Positions 33,221 through 46,877 of a stretch of DNA of 64,000 bases are shown here, piece after piece. The first letter of the stretch is position 1, and every line of letters starts with the position of its first letter. The notes beneath the pieces are model-generated. The model made no database searches. It had not been told where the DNA came from and saw only the letters and a list, made by a program, of their open reading frames with translations. This DNA comes from Biscogniauxia marginata (taxonomy: Eukaryota > Ascomycota > Sordariomycetes > Xylariales > Xylariaceae). Location of the stretch: contig MU404121.1 of NCBI GenBank assembly GCA_022695795.1, positions 181,145 to 245,144 on the forward strand. Direction: 5' to 3'. Position numbers and translations under genes: made by a program.

Positions 33221-34380
33221 CACAGCAGATACGCGTTGGGAACTTTGGCAGTTTTCATGTCCTACCTACTTCTGACTTCCATTCATGTTGATACATTTTT
33301 TTGTTTTCCTATTGCTAATTCCATGATTGGGGATGGTTAGTTCTACGATCACTTCCATCCCAGGAGAGGCCGGCGAGAAGATGCTACTGCTACCACAGAG
33401 GGGCGTGTCTCCGCCAAGTGCATATTGAGCAAGGAAATTTCCCATGAATTGATGTTGGTTGGTGGTCGATGGCCCTATCGAGCTTTCGAGCAGAGACGAA
33501 GAGATTTGCTCAGATACACGCACGTATATTAGTACATTCGAGGGAATCCCCCCTGTACGGATGATAAACTATGAATTTCCTCCAATAAAAGAGGTAGCAG
33601 AGGGGGAAAAAATTCACTAGTGATTGGGTTACCCTTTTTTAAGCCGTGTCTTAATACGATATGGTACGGTTCCTCGACGACGTGACTCTGTCGTTGGTGT
33701 GTTCTGCAACTGATACGATGTCCTGACCTGAGATTAAATAGTATTGAGAAATCCTTGATATGTACGCCGTGGGGCTTTTCACTATAAGCTATGAATTGTT
33801 ACTTTACCTGTCCCTGAGAGGGGAAAGGGAAAGGGGAGTTCTCTATCAATACACATCTCGTTCCCCCCTCTCCCGCGGATGATCAAATTCCCCTTTCATC
33901 TGTTAAGTTGGGAATCGGAATACGGTGAGAAAAATCAGGGAGAGATAGAGGGATAGAAGAAAAAAGATCATGAATGATTAGGTAGCTCGGCTTTCCACTT
34001 CCTTGTTTTCCTTCCTTCCTCCCTCTCCGTGGTCACGAGACCGGGTGCGCGCGGTGTCGGACTCGTACTCCGTTGAGCCTCAAGCATTAGCTTGGAGGGG
34101 GGAAAAAAATTAAAAAGAAAGAAAGAAAGAAAATCTATAAAAAGAAAATCTTGGTCGATGACGAAATTCCCTCCACCGGGTACGGGCCGGTCCGGTTGGG
34201 TGACGTACGATATGTGATAGGTTAGGTACCTAGGTAATGTATCTACACCGAGGGGGGCAAATGGAGGGGGGGGGGTTTCGTCATGCAGACACGCATTTGT
34301 TAGGTATTTTACTTTCCTACATAGGTACCTAGGTACCTTAGTTGGCGTTATGTTTCCTGATGTAGGTTATGCTGGTAGCA

Positions 34381-34412
<32 letters not shown>

Positions 34413-35037
34413 TGTAGGTCAAGAATGCCAGAAAGGGGACGTGAATAGCTAAGGAGGTTTAAATATAAAAAATTCCTTACCGTGTTGAGATTCCACAGAT
34501 CGCATGTGAAATGGTAATACAATACGAAAAGACGAACAACAAAAAAAAAAAAATTTTTAATGTGGTATCCAGGTGCGCGATGAAAAATAAGTTTGAAAAG
34601 TAATTTTGTTATTTACGTTCTAGACCACCAGCCTGACCAAATGAACTGGTCGAGAACTCCAATAATGATAGCCACATAATTATAAAGCTAGGTAAAAAGT
34701 GCCAATGCCACCCGCTACCAGTGATGCTACTCCCCGATCCCCAGTGGTAGCCACTAAACGCTATATTCTCGCTTCTTCGCATGCTCGCTGTTTACGCCGT
34801 CCAAGCCACGCAAAGCTTCCCCTGTCCAAAGGCTACGTCCAAAAATGCCAGTATCGTGGAACATGGATTTGCTTCTCGAGCACCGGGTATATGCGCCTAT
34901 TAACGCCATTTCCAGACCCCCAAAAAAACCAGGCACGTCATCTGGTCCATATATATATATAAAAGGAAAATGATGAGACCCTTCTTTATCCAAGTCATAA
35001 CCGCTACCCAGACGAGACGAAGAGGAGCCGCGCTACG
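33221..35037. other. intergenic, low-complexity rich
   Basis: Between the ends of the Dsk2 and LaeA-like genes. It contains purine and pyrimidine tracts, an (AAGT)n array, a poly-A/T patch near 34543-34560 and GGTACC palindromes. No gene is recognised. Confidence 0.5.
34381..34411 (+). repeat. (AAGT)n microsatellite, about 7.5 units
   Basis: A perfect tetranucleotide array in non-coding DNA downstream of the ubiquilin gene. Confidence 0.95.
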
Positions 35038-36481
35038 CTACGCCGGCGGCTTCTGCCCGTACCAGAAATACACGTTCCAGTACCGATGGACGCTCTGGTC
35101 TTCGAGGGCCCTGATGGCAGTCGCGCGCCACGCCTCGCGCTCCGTCTCGCTAAGCCCGAGCACCTGGAACGGGCGGGCGGTACACACGGGGACGAACTCC
35201 TGGATGATGGTCTTGAGGTACATGCCGACGAGGCGGAGGGTCTTGTCGCGGGCCCAAGGGCCGACGGGCACCTTCTTGACGACGCACTGGACGTTGCGGA
35301 AACCGGCCTGCTCCAGGGATTGGCCGAGTTTCGGGGCGAGGTGGCCGTCGAAGCCGAGCTTCGCGAAGGCGCTCTGCGCAAGCGTGTAGAACTCGGCGGC
35401 CGGGTCGCCCTCGGCCGGCATTGTGCCGTCGTCGCACTGGAACCAAGGGTGCTGCTCCTGCCACTCCATCCAACCGCCGGGTCGCAAGTGCTCGAACGTC
35501 GCCCGGCATAACTTTGCAGCATCCCGGATCGAAGCGGACATGCTTCGCAGGTGCACCAGGTCCCAACCGGACCCATTCAGCCACTCGTCCTCCTCGAAGT
35601 CGTCAATGATGAACTTCACGTTCGGCGGAGTCCAGGGCGGCTGGATCGGGCTCAGGTCGACGCCGAGCACTTCTGCAGACGGATATTGATCGCCCACTGT
35701 GATTCGGGACCATGCGATGGTCGCGCCATGTTAGTACTTTGGGGGTGGCTTGCCGTACGGGTAGGGACGTTTTGTTTTGATTAACTTATATGGGGGGGGG
35801 GTAGGTGTGTGTATGTGTGGCGTACAGACTATCACAAACCTTCTATGGCCCAGATACCAGTTCCCGTTCCGAGATCAAGTATCTTATTCGGGTGGTCGCC
35901 TATCGGGGAGAAGAATAGCTTCCCGTCCTATTATCCCCCGGCGTTAGGTCCTGTGAGGCGACAGAAACATATTGCGGCGTCGAAACGAGGGTGGTGGGTG
36001 ATTATCACAAAATATTTACCGTCAACTCCATCATCATGGCATGCTTCATGTCTTCCCGGTTTTGCTCCCTATCGTCGTTCGGTACCGGATACCGCTATGA
36101 GCGCACATGGGCGACATCGTCAATATAATTTCACTCATAGCATACGCTACGTTGCTATTCGTCACTTTACTCGGCGCGTTGGAAACAGACAAGACAAGGG
36201 GCAATGCTCACCCCATATTTGTACTTGTGGAATCTCCTGCCATTCTCATACGTATGCGCATATATGCTCGATGTAATAGATGTTGATGCGTTTGATGATC
36301 CCTCGTCCCATTCCTCCGTTTCAAACTCATCGTCGTCATCGTAGTCGGCGGTCTGGACCTCGATAACAACGCTATCAAGCGGTCCCGCCGTCGCCTCGGC
36401 GGTAGCTCCAGCTGCTGCGACACCGACCGGTTTACTTGGCTTGGCGGCCGATGGGTCTCCTGCCTTCGGCGGCGACGACAT
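35038..36481 (-). CDS. LaeA-like SAM-dependent methyltransferase, 4 exons, 363 aa
   Basis: Exons 36481-36212, 36094-36020, 35927-35840 and 35696-35038 join in frame to 363 codons. An Ala/Pro-rich N-terminus and an acidic stretch (DYDDDDEFETEEWDEG) precede the family core. Core motifs are YAHTYENGRRFHKYKYG, RYPVPNDDREQNREDMKHAM, ELTDGKLFFSPIG, the SAM motif KILDLGTGTGIWAIEVGD, GVDLSPIQPPW, LRPGGWMEWQE and YWNVYFWYGQKP. It is the same broad family as the gene at 3523-5175 but clearly different in sequence and intron positions, so the two are not a recent duplication. Family members act as stand-alone methyltransferases, and LaeA itself regulates secondary metabolism with velvet proteins; the role here is undetermined. 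The last exon is GC-rich, the small exons less so. Confidence 0.9.
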
Positions 36482-39400
36482 TTCTCGTGTTTGTTTTAGT
36501 CCCTCTCGCTTTCTCTTTCTCTCTATGCCTTCTCGAAATGTCGGTCGGACGATCTAACGGCGATCGCTATTACGGGAATCCAAGGCCTTCCATACCCGCT
36601 ATAATCAATCAATCCCGGTACTCCGTGTTATTGCACCACATGCACGGGTACCTCGACAAGGTTTCGATTACGGCTGTCGGCAGCGTGGTCACGCGGCATT
36701 ACCGTGTTGGTAAAACTTGGATGGAGAGGTTAGGAAAGGAGTGTGGAATTGGTCTTTGCTCCGTGTAGCTGGTGGAGAGGAGACATTGAACGTTGGTTGT
36801 CAATTCCATTGCAGAGACTTGCTTACTAGTGTAAGCTAAGGTAACTATCGATCCTCTAAACTGTATATGGAAACAGCCAGCTTAAAGCAGTTACACAGTG
36901 ACATGCACGATATCGCTACTAACCTACATGTACCTAGTATGCTACCTATGTACCTACCTTGGGTATAGTATACGCAAATGCCAACATTGTGTATTTGAAC
37001 TTACCAAGTACCTACTGTCAAGAGGCGGCTGCAGTAGAGCACACTAGAAGGCGAATCAAGAGTTTCTCCACGCTAGTGGACGCTAGTAGGGCAGGGGTAT
37101 CCTTTTAACTATGAAATACATTCATCTTCGTACTACATACAACACATGCCCTGCTCATCTAACCTACATGTAGGTAGATACCTCCCGCACTTAGGTACCA
37201 GACATACACTGCCTTGGTTAGGTATACATCGGGCCTTTGTCTAGGTACCTGGTCTGCTAAATACACACATCGAATAGGTAAGGAGGCTTAAAAGAGATAG
37301 AAGTAGAAAAACAAGAAAGAAAGCAAAAGGGAGACGTGCAAACCGGCCTGCCCTGAAACGCCACTCCGTCGGCGTTGTCATTACTGTGTACCATCTTTTC
37401 CAACAATTGCTCGCATTAGCGTCTGTGGTGTTGTTGCATGCGCGCTGATCTTTCATCCGATCAGGGGTCTTCATCACCATTATTGGTACCAGAGTCCGAT
37501 CGTCTTATACGACAGGTGCCCCGATATAACGTGATAGAGACCCCCGTCGCCCCCGGCCCCGTGCCGCTCCGGGAGGATTCAGAGAAAACACATAACGGTT
37601 CCATACATCGCCACATACAAAGTGTAGATGGACGTCCGATGTCCAGTCAAACCGACTTGTATTTCGCGTGGAACCCCGTCATTGGCAAATGCTGTGCTCC
37701 AGCTAATCATAGATTGCCCGGTACGGCATATTGTATGCTTGCTTCGTCGACTTACTGGACTGAGCCTAGATCTACGTATGGCCATATATGACATCAGCCG
37801 TCCTGCGCAACTATACTAGATGGACTCGGTCAAGCCCATCCCAGAGTCCTTGCACATTTTACAGGCTCTCAGGGGGTTAGCTCCCAATCGGAGTCCGTGC
37901 CAGACTGGAAGTTAGAGTGACAATACGAACTCATTCCTGTCATACAGAGAGCAATGCGGATCATCCAAATCCAATAGATGCATCGATGTGCATCTACAGC
38001 CGCAACCTAATCTGGCCAACAGGGCGATACAAATCCCATCGCTCCCCTGCTCGTGGAATTTCGAATCGAGTATCTTAGCATAAAAAGACCAGAAACCTAG
38101 CGATATGTCCTAGAGCAATTCACAGTCATGGCAACGACTTTTCACCTACTGCCGGTTAGCGAGGTGGCAACCAGTCTGGTGCCGCAGACAGCAGCGTTGA
38201 CGCGGCGTAAACGCCTTGATGAAGATCACTTTAGGCTTACCGAGTCCTGGCTCCTCTTTAGTCTCGTTGGGTTCATTTAGAACAAGGATTAATGCTGAGA
38301 GAAGACCAGTGTCTGGAACCGCTCGCTAGAGTCCGCGCCTAATTAGTCAAAACTAGGCGTATAAGTGATCCAGGTATGGTTCTTTCTACGGTAGGACGGC
38401 TAATGATCCGCAACTAAGCGACCTCACCGAGTCCTAATGGTGTTCATTTATCATTGGCCTGGCTTTGCTATATACACAACACGTTCGTTTGTATCTGAAG
38501 ATCCGCTGAGTTGGCCAAAGTTTCTGAAACTTCTTATTACAGATGACATGCAATATCGCGCTGTCGTGGTTCCACAAATTTTCCATCCTTGCCAGAATCG
38601 AAAGGAGGGTGTAATGGTCATGGAGTAGCACGCCGGTAACTAGATCCGTCTAGAGCGTACCGTGGGAGCACAAGGGGCACAGAAGCACAGGGCCCCGGCC
38701 GGGATGAATGGCAGATCCCCGTGCTGTTATCGCGAAGCTGCTCTCGTCATCGGCACACAAAAAAAGAACGGCAACTGTCCGCGGCCAACGTCTTCATGGT
38801 CGAACTCCATCTCACTTTCGGTTCATCTCGCGCGTTCCTGGAAACCTTCACATAACAAACAACCCCTATGTGTCATTTCAAACTCTTTACGGTGTTATAC
38901 ATGGCTTGGTTCACCTAAAACAGAAAATACTTCTGTGCCGTTACCAATGGGGATATGCCGTGAGCTCGTGGGTTGGGGGGTAAGCAGGGGAACGGTGTCC
39001 CTAAACTAGTCCGTACGACCTAAGGCAGCCCCTATGTAACTAAGGACGCAAGGTAGAATATGGGACCCTAGGCCGAGAATATGTAGAGCCTGACAAAATA
39101 GAAGCAGCGGGGCCACCTTCTGGAAGCATTCGGTACAGCAAGCATCCCCCCATCTCCAGATCCTTCGGCATGATTGATGAGTGCTGAGTATGATGGGATT
39201 TCAGAGATTGCCCTCCTTGATCGGGCAAGCCGCATCACAAAAGTCGTCTTCCCATTCTCCGTTGCATTTTTGCCATGAACTAGAGTGTGCTATCCCAGTA
39301 GCTAGCATGTATTCCTTTATTCCTTTATTCCTTCGAGACCTCATCAAGCTCTTCCTTCTGGCACCGTTTCTGCGACCGGAGATAGACCCACTGGATGGGT

Positions 39401-41549
39401 TTCATGAAATGGTCGAGCCAGGAAGGCGAATGGAATAGCTTGTTCTGGGGAGGGCATTTGTACATCGGAATGTAAGAAAACCTTACTTACATGCTTTACC
39501 CTACAGCACCGTTACGTCGCAGAAGGAGGCTCAACCTTGGCCCCGTGGCAGCCTACCCCCTTCTTCTACTCCCGGGGACTACCACGTCTTACTTAGCCGA
39601 TCTGTGTCTAACCAAAACACGCTACGTCAACTGATGACGTTAGAGTGTTGCCCTAAGGCTAGGGGACTTTTACCTTCATGAGCTAGACCCCGACTGTCTA
39701 GAACAACCTTCTTCACTTCAGCTCTCCTTTTCTTTCGTATGGGTATCCCAATGGTGAGAATGCCCCAAAAAGGGTGCCCCGGTATCGATCATCCCACGAC
39801 ATAGTTTGACCGAGTTCTCCCGTATCCTTGAACCCTCCTATGTCTATCACTCTCGTGAGAATAATGGAGATGATGGAGCCCAGCCGGCCGTTAACTCATG
39901 TCGATCAGGTCTTTGGCAGCAACAGCTCGACGAATAACCCGCTTACACAATCGTGTACATGCATTCTTTGGGGTCTTGGCAGGCTGGATCGGGTCACTAG
40001 CAGACCAGCTTGCAGTTTCTACTCTGAATGGAATCCCAAAGGCTTGAGTGTTACCTCGGTACATGCCTGCTGTACTGATCCTCATCCAGCGCGCCTAAAC
40101 GTTACATACGAGCTGGTATGCTTCCGCAGAACTCTGGCATCATCACCCGGTAAGAGAGGGAGGTTGATTGGGCGGCTTGATCTCGAAAACCAGAAATACC
40201 TGGATTATTTCTCCCTCTCCCTCCCTCTCTCCCTCCCCGCCTGCTAGTTGACAAGCGGAATCCGGCTCGTGGGAGATTGATTACTCGCCTACATACATGC
40301 CTACTCGACAATGCCAGAATTGGAAAATCATGACATTTCGCATCCCTGATACTTACGATTGGGTTTCGCCCGCCAAGGATGTGTCACCCGTGTTTTCGCT
40401 TTGTAGCTTTGGACCAAGCCAGGACATGTGGCAGGCTAAGCTAGTGCTGGGCCGTTGGGCTTTACGAGTCCCTCCCTATTAACGTCTACAAGGTTAGGGA
40501 TAGATGATGGGGGATGTCATTGATGCTCGAAGGGAAAAAAAATTCATCCCCCCACCGCATCGAATGTCTATCACTGATGATATGGCAGAAGCGCCGAAGC
40601 GGCCAGTCCCTCCTTTCAAGGCAGGTAATCAAACCGGGAGGAGCCGTTGCGGGCTATACAGGCTAGCTGGCAGCTCTGGCGGATACAGTCAAGACAAGAC
40701 AGGCTAACTAGTAACACCCCCTTCCCCACGGTGCCAGCCCGCGACACGCCGGCCCATTTCTTTTTCATCCTGCATTGTATGTACATGCCGTACTACACCA
40801 TGCAGGTCGTATGTACTTCGCTGCTTCTCCTCCTCCTCGCGATACCCATGAGCCGAGAAGGAAAAAGAAAGAGAGAGAAGAAAAACGGGCCTCAACCGGC
40901 TCATGGCCTTATCCTGTCCTTCTTACCGGTTCCGGCCAGGTCTATAAACATTCTGGATGATGACTGGCTTTTCTCCTCAGCCCGCTGACCCATTGAGGGA
41001 CCATTCCCTTATTGCATCTTGAACCCCGTCGCAATTATGTCATGCATGATAGCCCAGAGAGTGATCTCCGGTGAGGTAAATTCAAATATCTACCTTGGGA
41101 GATGGTCCCCCTTCTGGTAAGATTTGGTGATGCCGCGATTTTTCTCCACAGCTCCGTCCTGGACTGGCGGTTATCAAACTTCCTACACAGCTTACTTAGG
41201 TCGTGTCGTCCTGGGGCCCTAATAATACCTTAGGAGGTTTGCGACAGAGAATGCAAAGTCCACGGGGGGTTTCCTTGCCCTCTCCGGAAATTCGCATGGT
41301 GGTTATATCTTCAAGGCCGTCCCAACATGTGCCTCTCCGTGTGTAATATCTCCGTCCCCATTAGTATTTGTTCTCGTCGCTCCTCTTGACTAATACCAGA
41401 GCATCCTCCGCTTCTTGACTGTTACCAAACTCTCTCATCTCGCCTCGTCTCCCATTAAACTCGGTCCGCCTGCTCGTTCTCTCACACCCTCCTGCGCCTC
41501 TCTCCTTCAGCTTGATCATCAACCACTAAACCGCTAACGATTTGTAATT
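36482..41549. other. 5-kb stretch without a recognisable gene
   Basis: I find no exon chain, RNA gene or transposon end on either strand. Short frames (for example 38437-38628, 39181-39438, 39828-40247) have no family features. GGTACCTA-type motifs cluster at 36930-36965 and 37140-37260. The last 200 bases are CT-rich and are the likely promoter and leader of the chitinase. Confidence 0.5.
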
Positions 41550-42872
41550 ATGAGCTCGTCGTCGTCTCGGCGGCGCTTATCCGCGAGCATCTCGAGTGTC
41601 ATGTACACGAACGCTGTTTACTTTCCGAACTCCCGAATCTACGGTGGGGCCACGCCGGGCATGATGAATTACAGTTGTATAAATCATGTGTACTACGCGT
41701 ATGCTAATGTTGCGTTGGACGGGTCCGTGTTTGTAAGTGGCCTCATCGTCACGTTGCGGGAGACCCAAGACTGATGTCGAACTAAAAATAAAAAAGCTGA
41801 GTGACGAATGGGCGGATGCGACAGCGCCTTGTGATGGTGTCAAGGGTGGTCTCGGATCACTGATGCATCTCAAGCACGCGCATCCACATCTAAGGGTTGT
41901 TCTGTCAATCGGCGGTGCTATGTCTAGCGAAACGTTCCCTGTAGTCGCCTCTGACACGCTGTCGCGGGACAACTTCGCGCGGTCAGCACGAGGGCTAGTG
42001 GAGGCTTCTGGTCTCGATGGCATTGATAGTATGACTTTCGATTCCTTTCTCTCTTACAAGTCTTATATCTAAGTGTGCGCATGACGCTGACAGGAGAAAA
42101 CAGTTGACTGGGAATATCCTATGGACACCCAGCAAGGTGCCAACTTTATTGCGCTCCTAGCAAGCATCCGAATTCACCTTCCGGAGGAGCAATTCTTGGT
42201 CACGGCCGCGCTACCGGCCGTTCAGGCCATCCTGCACAACATCGATATCCTCCAGATGGCCCACTACCTAGACCTGGTTAACCTTAAGGCGTACGATTTC
42301 TATGGACACTGGACGCAGCGGAGTGGGCACCAGGCGCAGCTGTACGCGCTCAACAAGGAGGAACCGTCCGCCTCCGCGGGCGTCGCGTACCTAGTGAGTC
42401 AAGGCTGTCCGCCCAAGAAGATCCTGCTAGGAATCCCGGTGTTCGGGCGGAGCTTCCTTGGCGTTAGCGGCCCCGGACATCGCCACAAGGGCGTGGGCGG
42501 AGATGATGGCACCTTTGAGTACAGCGCGCTACCGCGGAAGAACACTAAGGAGGTGGTGGACAAGGGGATAGGCGCCGCATGGTGCGTCGGCGGAGACGGG
42601 GGCTTCGTTAGCTACGACAACCCCGAAACAGTGAAGATGAAGGCCGCGTATTGCAAACAGAAGGGCTTAGGTGTAAGTTTTGCCCACTTCCCCCTTGACT
42701 TGATCGGGGCCCCCCTCCTCTTCCCCGACAGCAAGTAAGCGCATGCCTTGTTCCTGAAACCTAATCTATGCTCCTGCATCAGGGTTTATTCTACTGGTCC
42801 GGCCCTGCGGATGCCCGCGACAAATCCCGAAGCCTAATCGCGGCCGGGTTCCGAGCGCTGCACACATCCTGA
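41550..42872 (+). CDS. GH18 chitinase without signal peptide, 4 exons, 357 aa
   Basis: Glycoside hydrolase family 18, cleaving beta-1,4 links in chitin by substrate-assisted catalysis. Exons 41550-41732, 41797-42028, 42104-42672 and 42783-42872 join to 357 codons. The fold markers are in order: VMYTNAVYFPN (strand 1), VVLSIGGAMS (residues 95-104), and the catalytic DGIDIDWEYP with Glu142 as acid/base, created across the exon 2/3 junction. Then come LVNLKAYDFYGHW, LLGIPVFGRSF and GLGGLFYWSGPADAR. The +1 loop Met-Tyr-Asp variant reads KAYDFYG, which is common in the family. There is no signal peptide and no chitin-binding module, so it resembles the intracellular or non-classically exported fungal group A chitinases used in wall remodelling or autolysis. 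The catalytic residues look complete. Confidence 0.93.
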
Positions 42873-44050
42873 ACTCGCAGGCGGCGTTCCGATCTCAACT
42901 CGAGAAATTATGCGGGACACATGACCTTTTTTTCCTTTACCGACCGTATTTCCTTTTCTTTCCGTCACGGGCCAGGGGCCATTGCATCCCATTTGCATTT
43001 CTTGCCGGCGTTTATGGAAGCTCAACAAAAAAAAGGGGGGGGCGAAAGGAGGGAGGGCGAAATATTCACGACGACATTTACGACATGCTTCCTATTTCTT
43101 TTTCGAACGATGCATGGCATACACCTCAGCGTTGCGCTTGAAAAAAAAGCCAAGGGATTATAATAAGACGTCAGATGATGCACTTCGGAAAGAAAAGTAT
43201 CATGATCATGACAGCGATATATCAGGGTGGATTTACAGCACGTATATAGATGATGCACATTGGCATTAGCGACAAGGGAGAAAAAAGAGCGACCGACAAA
43301 ACTAGCATTACAGTCAAGAGGGTATAAAAAGGGGGAAGGGGGGGGGGAGGCGTTACGCATTTTTGGTGGGAATCAAACGGGGGTGAATGTTACAAGAGTG
43401 GTTTTTCTTTTCTTTTCTTTTGAACAGTGACTTTTAAGCACTAAAGTTCATGTTTGCATGGGTTTATCATTAGTTGGGCTCATATTTATGAGGTCGGACA
43501 TACAACAGAGATTTGGTTACACAAGAGACCTCGGACAACATGTCAACTTATAGAATTCAAGAATTGGAACGGGTTGAGATTGAACTTGTACCAGCTACCA
43601 GAAGACCTTCAATTAATATGAGGGTACCTACCTAAGGTAACCTGGGTTAGGTTAGGTATAGTAGGTGCATGTACATTACATGTGGTAGGAAGTGCATAGT
43701 TACATGTAGTACTAGGTAGGTACTATGTAGGTGTTAATTGTTAGGTACCTACCTTGTAGTATTATACATATATGTACAACGATTGATTGGTTGGTTAGCC
43801 CCCTCCAGGTAAGTACATACGTAATACCACAGTAGGTTAGAAGCTAGGTTGCATGTACCAAGGTAAGTACGTATCGATACAAGAGCGACGGCCATTGCTT
43901 ACTAACACGTGATTGACTCTCCTTTCACCATCTTCATCTCTGACAACGAAGCTTGAATATCCTCACCTCTCCACTTCCAGACCATGATGACAACTATGAG
44001 TTTCGAAGGAATCTGGAGGTGAAAAACAGCTATAGGCCAATGCGAAGGGG
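42873..44050. other. intergenic, dense in GGTACCTA-type motifs
   Basis: A plus-strand poly-G run at about 43340-43349 and a dense cluster of AGGTACCTACC/CCTAGGTAGG-like palindromic pieces at 43620-43880. No gene seen. The last part is the Vps53 promoter. Confidence 0.5.
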
Positions 44051-46877
44051 ATGACATATTATGTGCCGCCCAAGATGAACGGCAATGCAGCTGAAGCCAT
44101 GTCTTTGGACGCAGGTCAGTCAAACCCTCGACCTAGCAACACCCATCCTCCTTTCATACTAGCAACTCTATCTATATATAAACTAGATATGTATATGCCA
44201 TACACCATACATGCCTATGCATATGCATGCAGGGCAAGCCTGATAAAGCTAGCACGGGTGTAACTAATGCGAACGCCCAGTTGACTACGACCCTATCCAA
44301 CACCTCAACCTTCTCTTCTCCCACCCGTCCACCGTCTCCTCCATCAACCGCGTATCGACGACTCTCCGATCCGAACACTATGACCTCTGCACCCAGATCT
44401 CGAACCTGCAGACCACCCAGGCCTACGGGCCCGACTCGTCCCTCGAGCGCATGCAGTCCGCCCAAGCCGAGCTGGCCGGCCTGTTCCGCAAGATCGAGAC
44501 CGTGCGGTCGCGCGCCATCCAGACCGAGCAGAACATCACCTCCATGACCGCCGACATCAAGCGACTCGACGGCACCAAGCGGAATCTGACCCTGTCCATG
44601 ACCGCCCTCAAACGCCTGCAGATGCTGACCACCGCCTACGAGCAGTTGCGCGGCCTGGCCAAGACGCGCCAGTACCGCGAGTGCGCCAGCCTGCTGCAGG
44701 CTGTCCTCCAGCTCATGCGCCACTTCAACAGTTACCGCAGCATCGACCAGATCGCCACACTGAGCCGCGGCGTTGGCGAGCTGCAGCGCGAGTTGCTCGA
44801 GCAGGTCTGCGAAGACTTCGAGATAGCTTTTGCCAAGGGGGAGGTCGGATCCCGCAGGGCCACGCTAGTCGAGGCTTGCGGCGTCATGGACGCGCTGGGG
44901 GAGACGGCGAAGGCGAGGCTCGTTGCCTGGTACGTGAATACCGAATTACGCGAGTACCGGCAGGTATTCAGGGGGAACGACGAGGCGGGGAATCTGGACA
45001 ATATTGGGAGACGGTATGCCTGGTTCAAGAGGATGATGAAGGTATACGAGGAGGAACACGCGGCGATATTCCCGCCCCATTGGAGGGTCGGTGAGACACT
45101 TGCCATGGCATTCTGTGACGGCACGAGAGATGACTACAGGGGCATCTTGGAGAAGAGCATGCGGAGGGTCGATGGAGCCAAGATTGACGTCAATTTGCTT
45201 TTGAGCTGTCTGCAGGAGACGATGGATTTCGAGCAGAGTCTTGAGAAGAGGTTTGCCAGCAATCCAAGGGCGAGCATCGATACGCTCAGTTCCGCAGACG
45301 AGAGGACACAGAGCTTTAATGGATCGATATCAGTCGCATTCGAGCCCTACTTGAGCCTTTGGGTCGAGTCGCAAGACAAGGCGTTAGCGACCATGATCCC
45401 CAAATATAAGTCACAGCCATTACTACCACCCGACGAAGAATTCTCCCCACAGGCAGTCATCGGCTCCGCCATCGAACTATTCCACTTCTACAAACTCACC
45501 CTATCACAATGCGCGAAGCTCTCTACAAGCGAACGTTTACTGGACCTGACCAAGACCTTAGCTAAGTACCTAGACGAGTATGCCCAGCAGGTTTTACTTG
45601 CGATATTACAAAGGCCGGGACCGTCGGCAGCGTCCGTTGAAGATGTGGTTCTCGTACTGAACACAGCAGATTTCTGGCACACCAACACAGGCCAGCTCGA
45701 AGAGAGCATCAAGAAGCGCATCGACCACGAGCTCGTCGGTAAGGTCGACCTGACATCACAGGCCGATGCGTTCCTGGGCGTAGCCAGCACAGCTGTTCTT
45801 TCTCTGGTCAACAAGGTCGAGGCGGATTGCGAGGGGGCCTGGCGGGAAATGAAGAACACGAACTGGAGCAAGATGGAGAGCGTCGGGGATCAGAGCTCCT
45901 ACGTGGGCGAGCTAGTCTCACATGTCAATGGCAAGGCGAAGGAGATCCTCGGGTTGGTTGCTAAGCAGCAATACGCGCGCGCGGTCGCAGACAACCTCGT
46001 GGACCACCTGGCTAATACATACATATCTAATATCGTACAGTGCCGGCCTGTCTCTGAGGTTGGCGCCGAACAGGTAATTCCAACATTCTCAGATAACATC
46101 GACAGAGTGGCATAGCGGATGACTGACTAAAAATTGTAGATGCTTTTGGATAAGTACGTCCTAACTAAATCGTTCGAGAACCTGCTCTCGTACCACAACC
46201 CCTCGTCAACGAACACACCGCAGGCCCTGCCCGCCAGCTTCGTCAAGCGTGTCAACGCGACAATGACGCGCATTGACCCGCTGCTCAAGACGCTGCAGGT
46301 ACGCCCCTCGCCGCCCGAGGGCCTCGTGCAAGCGTATCTGATCCATATCGGCGACCGCTCCGATACCAACTTCAAGAAGATCCTCGAGCTAAAGGGGGTG
46401 CGTAAGCAGGACCAGAGTCACCTGATTGAGCTCTTTGGTATCCATCGCGACTCCAGCACCAGCGGGAACACGAAATTGGTGGCGCAGAGCCCGCTCATGA
46501 CGCCGCTCATGAACGCCTCGGGCCTCGGAAGCTCCGGGCTAGGCACACTGAACCCAGGGGCGGCGCTGACGGCTGCGCAGGGCACGACGACCCGGTTCGA
46601 CGCCGCGAGCCTAGGCGAGAAGCTGCTCAGCGCGGCGAGGGACGGGGTCGAGAGGATGGGCACGCCGTCGCAGCAGGGGGGCATGGGGCTCGGGCTCGTC
46701 GGGGTTGGGACAAATACGAGTGGAACAGGGGGAGTCGTGGGGGGCCTGAACAACAACAATACGGCGACTATCAACGAGAACCTCAAGAACTTTGGGAAGT
46801 TCTTCCGCCGCGATATAGGCGGGCTGGGGGCTAGGTTCGGGAAGAGGGACGGGAGCGTGGAGGATGGGGGGAGGTAG
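44051..46877 (+). CDS. vps53: Vps53, GARP/EARP tethering complex subunit, 864 aa
   Basis: Subunit of the Golgi-associated retrograde protein complex, which tethers endosome-derived vesicles to the trans-Golgi network with Vps51, Vps52 and Vps54. Exons 44051-44114, 44281-46073 and 46140-46877 join to 864 codons. The first junction makes DAVDYDPIQHLN, the conserved family start. Family hallmarks follow: SSINRVSTTLRSEHYDLC, an N-terminal coiled-coil region (about 60-150), LLQAVLQLMRHFNSYRSIDQI, FPPHWRVGETLAMAFC and, in exon 3, LLDKYVLTKSFENLLSYHN and KILELKGV. The C-terminal 130 residues are Gly/Asn/Thr-rich low complexity, typical of the filamentous fungal version. ATG 44051 is the first start; ATG 44075 would give 856 aa. 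Confidence 0.93.
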
